Assembly: GCA_964247055.1 (NCBI GenBank)
Contig: OZ176055.1
Coordinates: 4,402,001 to 4,466,000 of the forward strand
DNA from: Paragordius varius
Taxonomy: Eukaryota; Nematomorpha
DNA: 64,000 nt
Reading direction: 5' to 3'
Made by a program: the position numbers and the translations under genes
Shown: positions 24,701 to 35,605 of the stretch, one piece after another
Layout of the letters: each line of letters begins with the position of its first letter
How positions within the stretch are numbered: the first letter of the stretch is position 1
The notes under the pieces: model-generated
Told to the model about the DNA's origin: nothing
What the model saw: only the letters and a program-made list of their open reading frames with translations
Databases searched by the model: none

Positions 24701-26364
24701 TTTCCTTTTTAAACGTTGTAAAACAAAATAAAATGGAGTAATTTAAACACATTATTAAGGAAATCTTATTTACTGGCTATTAAGATTCAAGTATAATTAT
24801 TTAAAATTTTTATACACCAAAAACAGCTAACAAAGCGAAGGAAAATAGATATGATACTCGTGTCAAGCATATGGTCATAAAATATAAAGAACTAATCAAT
24901 ACCTTTAATTTATTATTTGATGTAATGAACAAAATAATATTTGTAAGAAATGTCCAAAAAAAGAATAAAAAACAGGGGCATTTTATGGATAGTGTATATA
25001 AAACTTGAGGACAATCTTGGTAAGTGTAAAATATGCACATTTGGTTTATTAAAATGCGAGAATTTTTTTTAAAAATTTTAGTGAAACATAATTTTCCAGA
25101 TTTCATATAAAAATTATGTGGTAATAATTAGGTAAATAACATAAGCGTATGGTTAATAATCGATTATGTTACGATAAAATGGAGAAGTATGATGAAATCA
25201 TGTATAAATTAATAAATAATTTACTTAAGGGATTCATAAATATATGCTAAGTAAAATAACACTAGACAAAAAATTCCCTCAAGTTTTCTGCATTTTCTGA
25301 TATTTACTATCCTTTTATGAGTATATCTGAAATAAAAATTATAATTCCACCTAAGAATTTTGTAAAATATGATATTTGTGAATATGCACCCTCTTTATCA
25401 AAATTTTTCTAAAAAATGGTTTTCTTTGAAAACATACAATAAATGCCCATTTGTAATATATCATTCGAAAGAGTAATGAGAACTTTATAAAATGCATACA
25501 ATTATGTTTTACATCGATTGTTAATATTGGACATAGGAAGCGCGACAAATCCGCGAAACGAGAGCGTTCCTTTTAAGGATAAAAATAGCTCAAACTCCGT
25601 CTAGATGGTACAATGAAAGTCCAAAAAAGAAACAAAAGAAAGTTGTTTGATTAAAAAATTATTTATTGCTTTTATGTCATTCAAACAGTTATTTTTAAGT
25701 TTTTTGTTTTTTAAAAGTTACCATCTCATCTAATTTATATACTTTAGAAAACTTATAATTTCGAAATTTCAACGACTTAAAACAAAGTTTAAGGTCTTTT
25801 TTTAGTTTTTTAGGATTATGTAATAAATTTACAGTTATAACTATGCATTTCAGCATCCACTAGGTAAAATCATTTTGATAATGATAATCGTCATTGAAAA
25901 GGAGGACCAAAAGCTTTTTCAAATATTTTTTTTTAATTTTTACTAATCTAACCCTAATAATTATATAAAATAATTTATATGATTTTTAAATTGGTTTGTC
26001 TGTGAAATTCTTTGACTTATTTAAGGGTTGAATTTTGACAATATAAACCCAAATAACTTTTAAATCAGATTGATTTAAATGACTAACTACCATAGATACA
26101 CTTCGCGCTCGAATGATATAAAATACATGGCTCTATGTTAATTTTAAAAATTACGAGTTTAATGTTAAATCGGGGCCAATTAACGATAAAACCTTATAAA
26201 AAAAATTTAGATTTTAGACCAATTAATTTTTCAGATATACTATTCATGTATTTTAATGTTATAAACTTTAAATTTGCAAGAATGTTAAAAAAAGTCATTA
26301 TTATCTAGTGTAATGAATTGTATTGAAATTTTTTTATAAGTATTACTATGCTATATTGCTAAAT

Positions 26365-26403
<39 letters not shown>

Positions 26404-29400
26404 CAAAATTGAGAGAATACGCCTTATGTGTTAATTTATTTAAAATTAAGCTAAAATGCGTATTATAAATATATAATTTTTAATATTTATTATTAAAAAG
26501 CCAGTACACAACAATCTTGATGGTACTGGTTTTTCCATCAATATTACCAATATCACACTATATATATCATATTATTTCGTTATAATTCATTTTATCAAGA
26601 ATTTTCTTCAATAAAAGTCGAAAATTAAATTATTTTTATTTATTATTATTATGCATTCTAGCTTAGTTTTAAATAATTTACATAATATATATAATACCTT
26701 TTTATTAAAATTAGGCTTTTTACTTTATTCGGTAATTTTTTAAAACTATATTATAAAATTTTGAAAACTGGGTATCGTTAATATATATAAAAATTGATGA
26801 ATTGAACATTATAATTGAGCTAATTACATAATATTTTTATACATTCTTATTGAGTGCAAACCATTGCATTAACATTTGTATATATTTTAAAATCATTTTA
26901 GTATTTTATATGCATATTTTAATCATACTTCTCTATTTTATCGTATTATACTCTATTGTTAACCATACGGTTCTGTTATTTATCTAATTAGTACCATGAA
27001 AAGATTCATAATTTTTATCAGAAATCTGGGAAATTATGTGTCACTAATATTTTTAAACTTTCCATAGCTATATTAGAAACCAAATGCGCACATTTTATTT
27101 ACATTGATTGTTCCCAAGTTTTGTATATACATATCCATATCATCTCCCTGTTTTTTAAAAAATACGAATTTTTAATTCTTTTTTGGACTAACATTGTTTT
27201 ATGCAATACGCTACTATATATATATATATATATATAAAGAAAAACAAACTAGGATCATTGATTGTAAGGTTTGGTAAAGCATTATCATTCCATGCTGAAA
27301 TACACCATATACTCGGGTCAGCTTTCAGGATTGGATATGTTGCAAGAAAGTAGTCAAAAAAATCAGGAGATATATCAAAATCATCTAGATATAAAATATA
27401 AAAATAATTATGCATAAATAAATTCATTCATTTAAGTCAAAGGTTAAGAAGTGATTTTAGTTGCTAAATAAAAAAGGAGGGATTGGAAACCCGTTTTTAG
27501 GACCAGTAAAATAAATTATTTTACATAATTTGGAGTAATTGCAAATAAATAAAAAATACGGTTTCAAAACTCTATTGACTTTTATGATTCTTTGGCTTCA
27601 TTTTCTTAATTTTAATTAGTTTAATTGGATACTTCAATAACTTATTAAAAGAAATTAACCAATTCCCATTTTTATGCACAGTGGTCAATACAATGTATTC
27701 TTGATAATTTAAAAAACATAAAGCAATTTCGGTTTTGGTAAACACTAATAAAAGATTTACTATTTACCTTCAACAATAATTACGGCATCGTGCCTTTTGA
27801 GATCAAGTATGTAATTGAGTCCAAACTTATAATGAGCCGCTATTTTGTAATAACCCCACATAGATTGAGATATTTCAGTATATGGATCATATTTTTGAGG
27901 TGTGTGCTAAAATTTACATTTGTAAATAATTATAATTTTACCTGTTAACAATTAGAATTATAACGATAAAAACTCAAGGACAAATATTTTTTTAATATGA
28001 GACAACCATATTTCTTAAACCTAAATTTGTTTTATTAACTTATCGTTTTGGGTTCCAAAATACGGCTTTGAGATGTAAATTCATAATTTTATTTTAAAAA
28101 TGTAATTATATTTATGTAGAAGAAATGAGGTTAAAGTATAGCTCTCATAAAAACGTTTTTTAGAGATTACGTTTTGTCTTTATAATATTAATATTTACTG
28201 TTAATGATATGATATTTTTTAACAAAAAGTAGTTAAATAATAATATTTACCTTTAAAATGTTTACAACGTTTTTGTAGGGTTTTAAAATGCGTTCCAAAT
28301 CAGCATCAGGACACCCCAAGCTTATATAAATAGGAAAGCGTTTGGTAGACGGCCTTAGCCTATATGGGAGAATATAAGTTATCATGAAATAATTTTAAAC
28401 ATAAAATTAAATGAAAAGAAAATAAAGCGAATAAAAATTTTTTTATGGAAAGTTTTTATATTGATAAAAAACAGAAAGTAACGAACACAAAAAAGGAAAA
28501 CAATTTAATAATATCACCAATTAATTACTAATAATATTACAAATATGTTTTTTAGTGTCATTTCTAATTTAGTTTTTGCTTTTATATTTTTGTTTTATTT
28601 TACTTTTGAGAGAGATTATGTAGTACACGAAAGTTGATGTTCTAAATAAGTTTTATTCTTGCTGAATTTAAATAATATCAAATAATATAATATAAACAAA
28701 ATATGCAAATAATGCTATCATTTTTTTTAAGGATTAATTTTATAAACTATATTAGGATATTTTATTCCCAAGCTTTCAAGCGCCCAAAACAAATGGCTTC
28801 GCGGGCAGGATATGTGTCTCAAAAAACCGACGGGCCGCATTCGAAAAAGGATATAAACACAAAAAACCGAAAGAATCTATAAAATCCAAAAATAATTGGT
28901 TTAAAAAAATTAATTTATCCCTTTACCGGACAATCAATTGTGTTGAGAAAACGATCGAAACCATAAATATAATTTTTCTGATCAAATCAATACATGAACA
29001 GACAAAAAAAATTTTCATGGGAAAAACAATATTAATTTTAGTATTCAATTTCCATAATACAATATTTTTGCAAACTATATATCTTAATTTTGTTTATTGC
29101 AAATTTTTGCAGAGAGCCAGAAAATATATTTTTTGATATTTTTATAGTGATTTAACCAAAAGATGTAAATAATATTGGGCGAAAAGTTTGATGTCAGAAT
29201 TTTTACTATCACACATTTATGATTTTTTTAAAAAATTGATGCCCCTATAAGGCCATAGAAAGCATATTTTAAATTTTGGCTTAATATCATATTTATAAGT
29301 CATTTATATTTGTGGGGACCAAAACTACAAAGATAATGAAGTGTTGGGTGATGTTATGCATTTTTTATATGAAATTGGGAGACTTCTGTAAAATTTAAAC

Positions 29401-30835
29401 AGGTAATAGTTGCACAATTTAATTTAAATCAAAAGTTTTACATATATATATATATATATATAACATTTGCCTAAAAAATTTATAATATTTTACTCATTGA
29501 TATTTATAAAAAGCACCTTACCCAACTTTTTTGATACAATTTTCGAATATTATCCATAGCTATCGCTTTACAGATATTATATATTTTTAAGCCTCTAATT
29601 TATAAAATTTACTAACAATAATGACAAAATAGTTAAATTCATCATAATTTTGTATTAAATTCGTGTCGATATCAAAGTTCATGCCTTAAGTTAAACCTTT
29701 AAAATAATAAAAAAAATAATTAAGATTTATTTATATCATGCTTTACTGAATACAAATTATTTCACATGTCCTTTGATATTTGGGGACAGTGACAACCTCG
29801 GACCTGTTAAAATCAAATTTATAAAATATGGATATATTAAAAATACATTTCTTAAGTTTGCACATATATAGCATGGATGCACCAAAATAAAAAAATCACC
29901 CAAAATGACTTGATGTTTTTTATGATTTGACTTAAAGGCACAAACCTTTAAGAATTAAATGAGTGCAAGAGCTAAAATAAAAAATAGCGCTAATCCGGCT
30001 TTTAGTATTTTTTATATAAGGTGTTTATAAAAAATAAAATCAAATTTTTTAAAAAAAATTAGGTTCAAAAAAATTTAAGCGTTAAAATAGTAATATGTAA
30101 CTTTTTGCCCAAAACAAAATTATCTTTTTAGTTATTCTGAATAGAGGTATAAATATATTATAAGACCGCTCGTTTAAGTAGTTTTTAAATAATTGTTTTA
30201 GAGTTAATCTGGGGTATCCATTTACCCCAATTTGATCCAAAGTTTAAATGATATAATTTATTTTTAATTTACATAAATTTTAAAATTCGTTATAGCGTGG
30301 GGTATAAAAACACCAATGTATGCATCAAAGACCATAGGTAAAGATTTTTATTATATTTTACGAAAATTGAGGCATCGAAAGTCGTTAAAGCTTCATACAA
30401 TAAGGACGGCCTGATATAATATAATGTATAACTTACAGTAAATGCTTTTTTCTTTGATTTAATGGGTTATAATTACATTAATTAAAATTATTCGCAACCT
30501 TATTAGTTGTGACAATGTCCTTAAAATGGTTTCACGGTCGCACGCGAATATTAGAATCGGCAATATTTCAGGTACAGCAGGTAAAAACGTGATTTTATCA
30601 TTTAATGAAGAGGAAAAATTTATTCGCAATATCTCATTTTTTATTTTGGCCTGTAAATCCAATTGTATGTTTATTTCTTGCGAAAGTTTTTCATATACAC
30701 TTGGCTAATAAATTAAATATTGATTACCAAAATTGGGTTAATTTCAACTGGCAGCGTCACAAAACGAATATAAAATAAATATAAAGTTAAAATTAGCAGA
30801 ATCCAAATGAAAGCCACCTTTCGCGCATACTGCAT
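21735..30835 (-). CDS. MGAT1: MGAT1, GlcNAc-transferase I, complete, 10 exons
   Basis: Exons (5'->3' on minus): 30835-30728, 30704-30499, 28359-28251, 27906-27768, 27384-27250, 23337-23091, 22928-22892, 22769-22590, 22535-22278, 21821-21735; 501 residues. The enzyme adds GlcNAc to Man5GlcNAc2 in the Golgi and opens complex and hybrid N-glycan synthesis. The N-terminus is a type II anchor ([18 protein letters not shown]). Catalytic-domain motifs follow: [42 protein letters not shown], the metal-binding EDD (residues 187-189), [65 protein letters not shown], and a C-terminal [17 protein letters not shown]. Intron 1 is 23 nt; intron 5 (3.9 kb) and intron 2 (2.1 kb) are full of repeats. The exon 8 acceptor is uncertain: the nearest AG gives an unusual hydrophobic insert. 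AATAAA overlaps the stop codon. Confidence 0.93.
22590..22769 (-). other. MGAT1: MGAT1 exon 8, uncertain 5' boundary
   Basis: The conserved part encodes [17 protein letters not shown] and is in phase with its neighbours. The only AG upstream within reach ends the intron at 22770, which adds about 24 residues rich in Ile, Phe and Asn ([16 protein letters not shown]) where other MGAT1 proteins have none. Either the insert is real or splicing uses a non-AG acceptor close to 22700. Confidence 0.6.
23464..24579 (+). mobile_element. CACTA-like non-autonomous element, copy 2
   Basis: Lies in MGAT1 intron 5. Starts CACTGCTCAACAAGG, ends GTCGACTAGTG, with TTA on each side (23461-23463 and 24580-24582). 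It is collinear with 13643-15048 for most of its length, for example TTTTGCACCAC, GAGGCCACCAAT and ATAGCCTATCTGAAAG, and is about 290 bp shorter. No coding sequence. Confidence 0.7.
24580..25574. other. MGAT1 intron 5 interval without recognised element
   Basis: AT-rich intronic sequence. A 98-codon hydrophobic frame on the minus strand at 24810-25106 has no homology I recognise and no clear splice partners. Confidence 0.4.
25575..26345 (+). repeat. Dispersed repeat B (copy 2), uninterrupted
   Basis: Collinear with 895-1333 joined to 1884-2200, with an intact single TTAA at 26021-26024 where copy 1 carries an inserted element. It lies inside MGAT1 intron 5. Confidence 0.75.
26367..26398. repeat. 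(TA)n microsatellite
   Basis: An uninterrupted TA run inside MGAT1 intron 5. Similar shorter runs lie at 27212-27236, 29443-29462 and 58517-58548. Confidence 0.9.
28360..30498 (-). other. MGAT1: MGAT1 intron 2 with old repeat copies
   Basis: Includes a fragment of the CGGGCCGC-bearing repeat at about 28780-28860 and a degenerate TTAA element at about 29765-30248 (GGGGTATCCATTTACCCCAATTTGATCC near its end). The rest is unclassified AT-rich sequence. Confidence 0.5.
30705..30727 (-). other. MGAT1: 23-nt intron in MGAT1
   Basis: Minus strand: GTAATCAATATT continues to TTATTAG. Splicing joins VEINPIL to [12 protein letters not shown] in phase 0. If retained, the intron introduces an in-frame TAA after five codons and would remove the whole enzyme. 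Confidence 0.85.
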
Positions 30836-30912
30836 ATCAAATATTGCCACCTGGGCAAACTCATATGGACCTGAATGTATTAATTAAATGTGTTTATTAA
30901 AGTTTTTTTGCT
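30836..30912. promoter_or_regulatory. 77-bp bidirectional promoter between MGAT1 and PTPMT1
   Basis: The two start codons face away from each other across 77 bp. Most of the interval is AT-rich, but the MGAT1 side holds GCCACCTGGGC (about 30846-30856), an E-box-like CACCTG. Both promoters and 5' untranslated regions must share this gap or overlap the other gene's first exon. No TATA box is convincing. Confidence 0.55.
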
Positions 30913-31495
30913 ATGCTCCAAAAAATTTTATTCTATCCTACCTTATATTACAATGTTTTAATGGAAAAAATGAGCAACCGTCGATGGTTTGACCGGATTG
31001 ATGATTATATTGTTTTGGGAGCTTTACCATTTAAAAAACAATTAGGAGAATTATTGCGCTTAGATATTGGTGGAGTTATATCTATGAATGAATCATTTGA
31101 GTTAAAATCGTTTGTAGCCAAAAAGGAGGTACAATTTAATATAATCAAAAGTAGGATTGGAACAAAAATGATGTTAAATACCTAAACCTCCCGACAAGCG
31201 ATTTTATTGGTTCTCTCTCTTTACCACAAATATTACAGGGCTTGTCTTTTATCGAGAAAATAAAGCAATCATCAAAATCTGTTTATATCCATTGCAAAGC
31301 CGGAAGAAGTCGAAGCGCAACTTTAGTTGCATGCTACCTTATAAAAGTAAATTTTACATTTAATTTTAGACTTATCAATATGACCCATTCCAAGCCATTA
31401 AATTTATTAAGAATAAACGGCCCCACATACGAATTAATAAACGCAATATAGATTCTATAAATATGTATTATACAAATTATAAATCAATAAAATGA
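30913..31495 (+). CDS. PTPMT1: PTPMT1, mitochondrial phosphatidylglycerophosphate phosphatase, complete
   Basis: Exons: 30913-31128, 31155-31346, 31370-31495; 177 residues. PTPMT1 dephosphorylates phosphatidylglycerophosphate on the mitochondrial inner membrane in cardiolipin synthesis. Landmarks: the N-terminal ILFYPTLYYNVL segment, RRWFDRIDDYIVLGALP, GGVISMNESFE, the catalytic HCKAGRSRS loop (nucleophile Cys119, Arg125), CYLIK, and the RPHIRI motif near the end. It is somewhat shorter than the 201-residue human protein. The two introns are 26 and 23 nt. The 26-nt boundary was chosen at AGTAG because the first AG would leave an in-frame stop. AATAAA (31486-31491) sits 1 nt before the stop. 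The last 19 coding bases overlap the convergent minus-strand gene. Confidence 0.95.
31129..31154 (+). other. PTPMT1: 26-nt intron in PTPMT1
   Basis: GTACAATTTAAT continues to AAAAGTAG. Splicing joins FVAKKE to DWNKNDVKYL, the expected family sequence. The length is not a multiple of three. Confidence 0.85.
31347..31369 (+). other. PTPMT1: 23-nt intron in PTPMT1
   Basis: GTAAATTTTACATT continues to TTTTAG. Splicing joins VACYLIK to TYQYDPFQAIKFI, restoring the helix that follows the active-site loop in PTPMT1. Confidence 0.87.
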
Positions 31496-31904
31496 GATCT
31501 TTGTTGCATTACTGCTTTTTCATAATATTTAATATTCATTCCATCAATGCAATGTATCCATTTGGCCATAAAAATATCGCTTGATCTATCATATTCCCCT
31601 CCAACACAATATAGAGAATTGACTAGTAAATCTATTATTGAAACATATTTAGTATCTACAATCAGTTCGCAGTGGTGATTGGTGGTCCCTTTCATGACAC
31701 ATTTGTTTGGATATTCAATCTGTTTTATTCTGTAAAATTAATTGCTACTTTAACCTTCCTATAATAATGATAGATGCATCGGTTAAATTTTGATAAATAT
31801 CTTTCTCTTGCGCAAAGTACATGAGTGAATGAATTTTCCATAACAATGTACTCTCCCACTCGATTCCGACTCAAACCAAATAGCGCCTTTTTAACATTTT
31901 TTAT
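31477..31904 (-). CDS. Unrecognised spliced gene, 3' part
   Basis: Two exons are supported by frame and splice signals: 31904-31755 and 31719-31477, separated by a 35-nt intron (31720-31754). Together they encode 130 residues ending HFIDL. Noticeable stretches are KKALFGLSRNRVGEYIVME, CARERYLSKFNRC, HHCELIVDTKYVSIIDLL and LYCVGGEYD. I do not recognise the family; LYCVGGEYD recalls a kelch blade, but the rest does not fit. More coding sequence probably lies upstream (31905-32088 has an open frame with RRSGLRIKNPIRPLS), joined by a splice I could not settle. The stop at 31477 falls inside the PTPMT1 coding sequence on the other strand. Confidence 0.5.
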
Positions 31905-32088
31905 CTATTTTTTGTAAATGATTATGTTTTCGGATAGTTTTTATACCACAGCTTAAACTTGTAAATAAACTACTCCAGTCGATATTCACTAAACTTAAGG
32001 GACGAATAGGATTTTTTATCCTTAGGCCAGAGCGCCTTAAAATACCGGAAAATCTTGTATTGTTTGACAGCAAATATTTATACTTCAA

Positions 32089-32959
32089 ATAGGATATAAA
32101 AAAATAAATTATTTACGGATGGGCCGCCAAGCCCATCGAACTATTTTGAAAGTTGTTTTGGTTAAAAAAATTATTATACATTGATGTATTAATCAAAAGG
32201 CTTCTATTCTTTATCTTCTGGAATCCGAAACCCACGTATATTAATCGATTATATTAAAAATTTACAATATAATTTGAGCGAAATGGCGGAGAAAAGTTTG
32301 TAGTGAAGAATTTTCATTTTCAATCTTTTTGAATCCTGCGCCTAAAAGCCTATGAAGTGTTAGTACCGTTTTTTTCTTTCTCTTTCACATTATTCATCCA
32401 TTGTCTAGAAAATTATTTGGTCGCTTTTTTTAGTTTTAACAGAAAATATTTCTTTTTATTTCAAATTCATAAATATTTTAATTTTTATCATCGAATCATA
32501 TTGAACACTAAAATCTTGAATTAACTGATAATTAAGAGAGGATTTAAAATTATTAGTGCTCTCATATACTTGTCGCGGCAAGTTTTCTTTCATAGTTAAT
32601 ATTTTTTGACCATTCAAGACATTTACGTTCCTAGAAGGACGGTAAAAGTGAAGTTTTTTGTTATAACGAGATTATATCTTATATGGTAAGGTATTTATTT
32701 ATTAAGTATTTATAAATAGGCCAACCTGCACAGTTTTTTGGTGGTTTAACTTATTATTGGCCCAAAATATTTCTTACGTAATGCCTTTTATTCTTTTATC
32801 TACCTTAAAAGGTAGGCTCACTGGCCTACCGAGCATTTACGGCTCTCAGAACATAAAACTCTTATGGTAACCCCCTTTTTGAGCCAAAAACAATTTTTTA
32901 AAAATATACAAACGTCGCAAACTAAACATCATAGATAAAACCGACTTGTACAGTCATAT
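32089..32959. other. Gene-free interval with repeat debris
   Basis: AT-rich. Near 32280-32360 it shares fragments (GAAATGGCGGAGAAAAGTTTG, CGCCTAAAAGCC) with the dispersed repeat seen at 4540-4620 and 57900. Near 32695-32900 there is a GC-richer patch of unknown origin. Confidence 0.4.
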
Positions 32960-33240
32960 ATATTTTTTGTTGCTAAGGTCGATTCCGACTAAATGTAACA
33001 TTGAAAATGTAACTTCTCTATTCATTGTGAACACAAGATCTGGCAGATATTGTTTGGTTGGTGTCTTTGAGGATGTTATCCATCCAACAAGTTGGTCTTC
33101 TTCCTCTTTTACGAGCACCATCATTCACTTTTCCCAGCATCAGTGACTTTTCAAGTGAGTTAGATCTCATAATGTGACCAAAAAAGGATATTTTTTTCCG
33201 TATTAGGCTTCCCAGTAGTGGCATTTCCGGATTATATAAA
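32960..33240 (-). mobile_element. 3' end of a second non-LTR retrotransposon family
   Basis: Minus-strand frame with LLGSLIRKKISFFGHIMRS, SLEKSLMLGKVNDGARKRG and RPTCWMDNILK, the C-terminal region of an endonuclease/RT-type LINE. The 3' end (AATCGACCTTAGC then ACAA) matches the end of the copy at 59880-60905. 5'-truncated. Confidence 0.75.
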
Positions 33241-33529
33241 TTAAATTTATTCATATCCAAATACACACATTTAAAATTATAATAATAAGGAAATATTTGT
33301 ATCAAAATAAAACACATTGATTTTCGTTGCATACATTGAATCGATCTTGTGATAATGGCAAACAATAACAATGATTTAAAATTAATCGTAAATCTAGGCG
33401 AATTTCCAAAACAGATCCTAACTGGAATTTTAAATATTATGACAATTTACGTTGTGCAGTTTTTTGAATCCCTAAAATAGTTATATCAATGAGATTCCAT
33501 TGAGAGTGTCAGAATACAAGGATACAATT

Positions 33530-33735
33530 AGATCCTATGTAAAAAATGCGTATCCAATACTACGGCCATATCATGCCGCTGAATGACGGAGCTTGTGCCA
33601 AAGATATATTGGAGCAACGCTTCGACGCCCAAATCGACGGGGACGCCCACGCCTTACTTGGTTAAATCTTGTCCATCAAGATCTAACTTCATTATCCTTA
33701 CAACCTGAGGACGTTTATGACAAAGATTTGTGCTA
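33530..33735 (+). mobile_element. Short retroelement-like C-terminal fragment
   Basis: Plus-strand frame MRIQYYGHIMPLNDG then KDILEQRFDAQIDG, resembling the YYGH/WFGH tail seen at the C-terminus of LINE polyproteins. It ends in stops and is an isolated fragment. Confidence 0.45.
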
Positions 33736-34127
33736 GCATTCAGGGTACCTTTACCACGTTCAGAAGAAAATATGCCAATGATGAATGAAATTCTGCTACT
33801 TGGAAAGAGGCAAAAATAAGATTTAATAAAACAATTAATTCAGCTCTAGAAGCTCATATATTATTGAAAAAGATCGATGGCGAATTATTTTACATCGATT
33901 TTGAAGATAGTTGAAACTTTGACCTACCTTAATGTGACCAGATATTTAGAACCTTGGCGCAGTACATTAAAACATACTTTGCCTATTTTTTAACCGGATT
34001 TTTGGCGTTTTATATTAAATGATATTGTTCGTTATTTATAAGTTCATTAGTAACGATTAAAATATCCATCAATATTATTAAAAATTTAATATAAATGCAT
34101 ATGTTATATATATGGATACATAATAAT

Positions 34128-34712
34128 ACTAGTGTAAATCTCGTGCTGCTACGCAGCCTGAGGAAGTTCTTCGGATTGGTGGGGCCATTTGAAAAAAGGG
34201 ACAATAAAATGATCCACATATTTGGATTATTTCGAAACATTACCTATTAGCTATGATCTCATATGAACAAAATGATGCATTCATACTAATATATAGTTTA
34301 CTTGGGCGAAAAATAGATTCAAACAATTGCTTTTGAATTTTTTTGGAAGAATGGCATTTTACGGGAGGAGCGGGTAAAAAGAGGGCCTTAATTAAAAAAG
34401 CGAGACGACTATGTTCGGCGCAATCGAATATAAGTAAAAAAAAATCATATTTGAAATTGAACAGTCCAACACGTTTTCCAGAAAATTCTCTCAAAGACAC
34501 CATTTTTGTGGACTTCTGTTTTCAATAAAACCGTTTTTTACACGGGGTAGGCCCGAACTGGGGGCCTAATTCAAAAAAGGGCGAAGATATTGTCGGGGCA
34601 TTCATTAATGATTATATTTTTCGACATTTGGATTTGAATGTATCTACCGGTTTCCCGGAAATAGATCACCAAGCCACTACTTTCCATTTTTATAAATATA
34701 TAGATTATAATG
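34128..34712. repeat. Repeat family E, copy 1 (TACGCAGC hairpin family)
   Basis: Begins ACTAGTGTAAATCTCGTGC, immediately followed by the hairpin GCTGCTACGCAGC. Internal block GCATTTTACGGGAGGAGCGG; ends near TTTTTATAAATATATAGATT. The same ends recur at 40884-41632 and 58547-59464. The frames inside have no known domain. A Helitron-like origin is possible because there are no inverted termini or clear target duplications, but this is not shown. Confidence 0.6.
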
Positions 34713-35116
34713 GTATGTTTGTTTTAAAAAATGGTAATTAAAACAATATAATTACCAATATATGATAATAAAAATAGAGGGAAACAATATATCTGGTTTT
34801 TATAAGATGTTGCCGTGCAGATAAAATCATTCACACACAATCTTATGAAAGTGCCCCATAGCTTTTTAGAAAAATTACTATTTGACAGCAGGTAAAACTA
34901 TGCGTTGATGAAAAAAGATAGGTGAATGGATAGAAAATTATTCAAATGCCGACTTTGCTACATTGTAAAATTTAAAAATAATTCAAATATTCTGTATTTT
35001 TGACTATTTTGCTTTCAAAGTATATATTGTGAGTTGTGTTTTTCCGTAGTCCATATTTTGTTTATAGGAAAAGGCACGGAAAAGAAAATTAAAATGGAAT
35101 TAATAAAAAAATTATT

Positions 35117-35149
35117 ATGTGTGTGTGAGTGTGTGTGTGTGTGTGTGCC
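35117..35149. repeat. (GT)n microsatellite
   Basis: A GT dinucleotide run with one GTGTGAGTGTG interruption. Confidence 0.9.
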
Positions 35150-35470
35150 AAAATTAAAATAGGTCTATAAATTTGTTTATGCACAAAATAATGAAAAGAC
35201 TGGCTAAAAATTAAAGTTTAAGGAAGCAAAAAATTAAGGAACATACCTCCCACCCAAAACATAAAAAAGTTGTTTTATTCCTAGAAAAAAATGGTTATAT
35301 CGAAACCAAATATAATGAATTTTAAAAATAATATGCGGAAATATAAAAATTTTCCATTTGATAATTATAATTAAAGTAAACTCAAATAAATTTTAATTTA
35401 GCTGAAACTTATATGAAACAAGATGAATTTTCAAAGGATAAAATTACTGAAATATTAATTTATTTTTTGT

Positions 35471-35605
35471 TTATTTTTGAGGTCGCTTTCGCGGAAGCCC
35501 TGAGTGAAAGGTTGGCCTAAATCCGGAGTCTGATATTGATAGTTCCGCCACTTCGCGAATGGCTGCATTCATAAGCGATTTGGCCGGTCCAAAACGCAAG
35601 TCCAT
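35471..35605 (-). CDS. Small orphan ORF in a GC-richer island
   Basis: A 44-codon frame, MDLRFGPAKSLMNAAIREVA continuing to RPTFHSGLPRKRPQK. Its base composition is more exon-like than the surroundings. I see no splice partners and no family match. It could be a captured exon, a short peptide gene or a transposon scrap. Confidence 0.3.
   Translation of the reverse strand: MDLRFGPAKSLMNAAIREVAELSISDSGFRPTFHSGLPRKRPQK

Noticed and set aside
24810-25106. Hydrophobic 98-codon minus-strand frame that could be a membrane receptor exon
   Set aside because: AT-rich intron sequence often gives Phe/Ile/Leu-rich frames; no conserved residue or splice partner was seen.
30526-30708. Plus-strand 60-codon frame upstream of PTPMT1
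   Set aside because: It is antisense to MGAT1 exon 2, whose minus-strand reading has clear family motifs.
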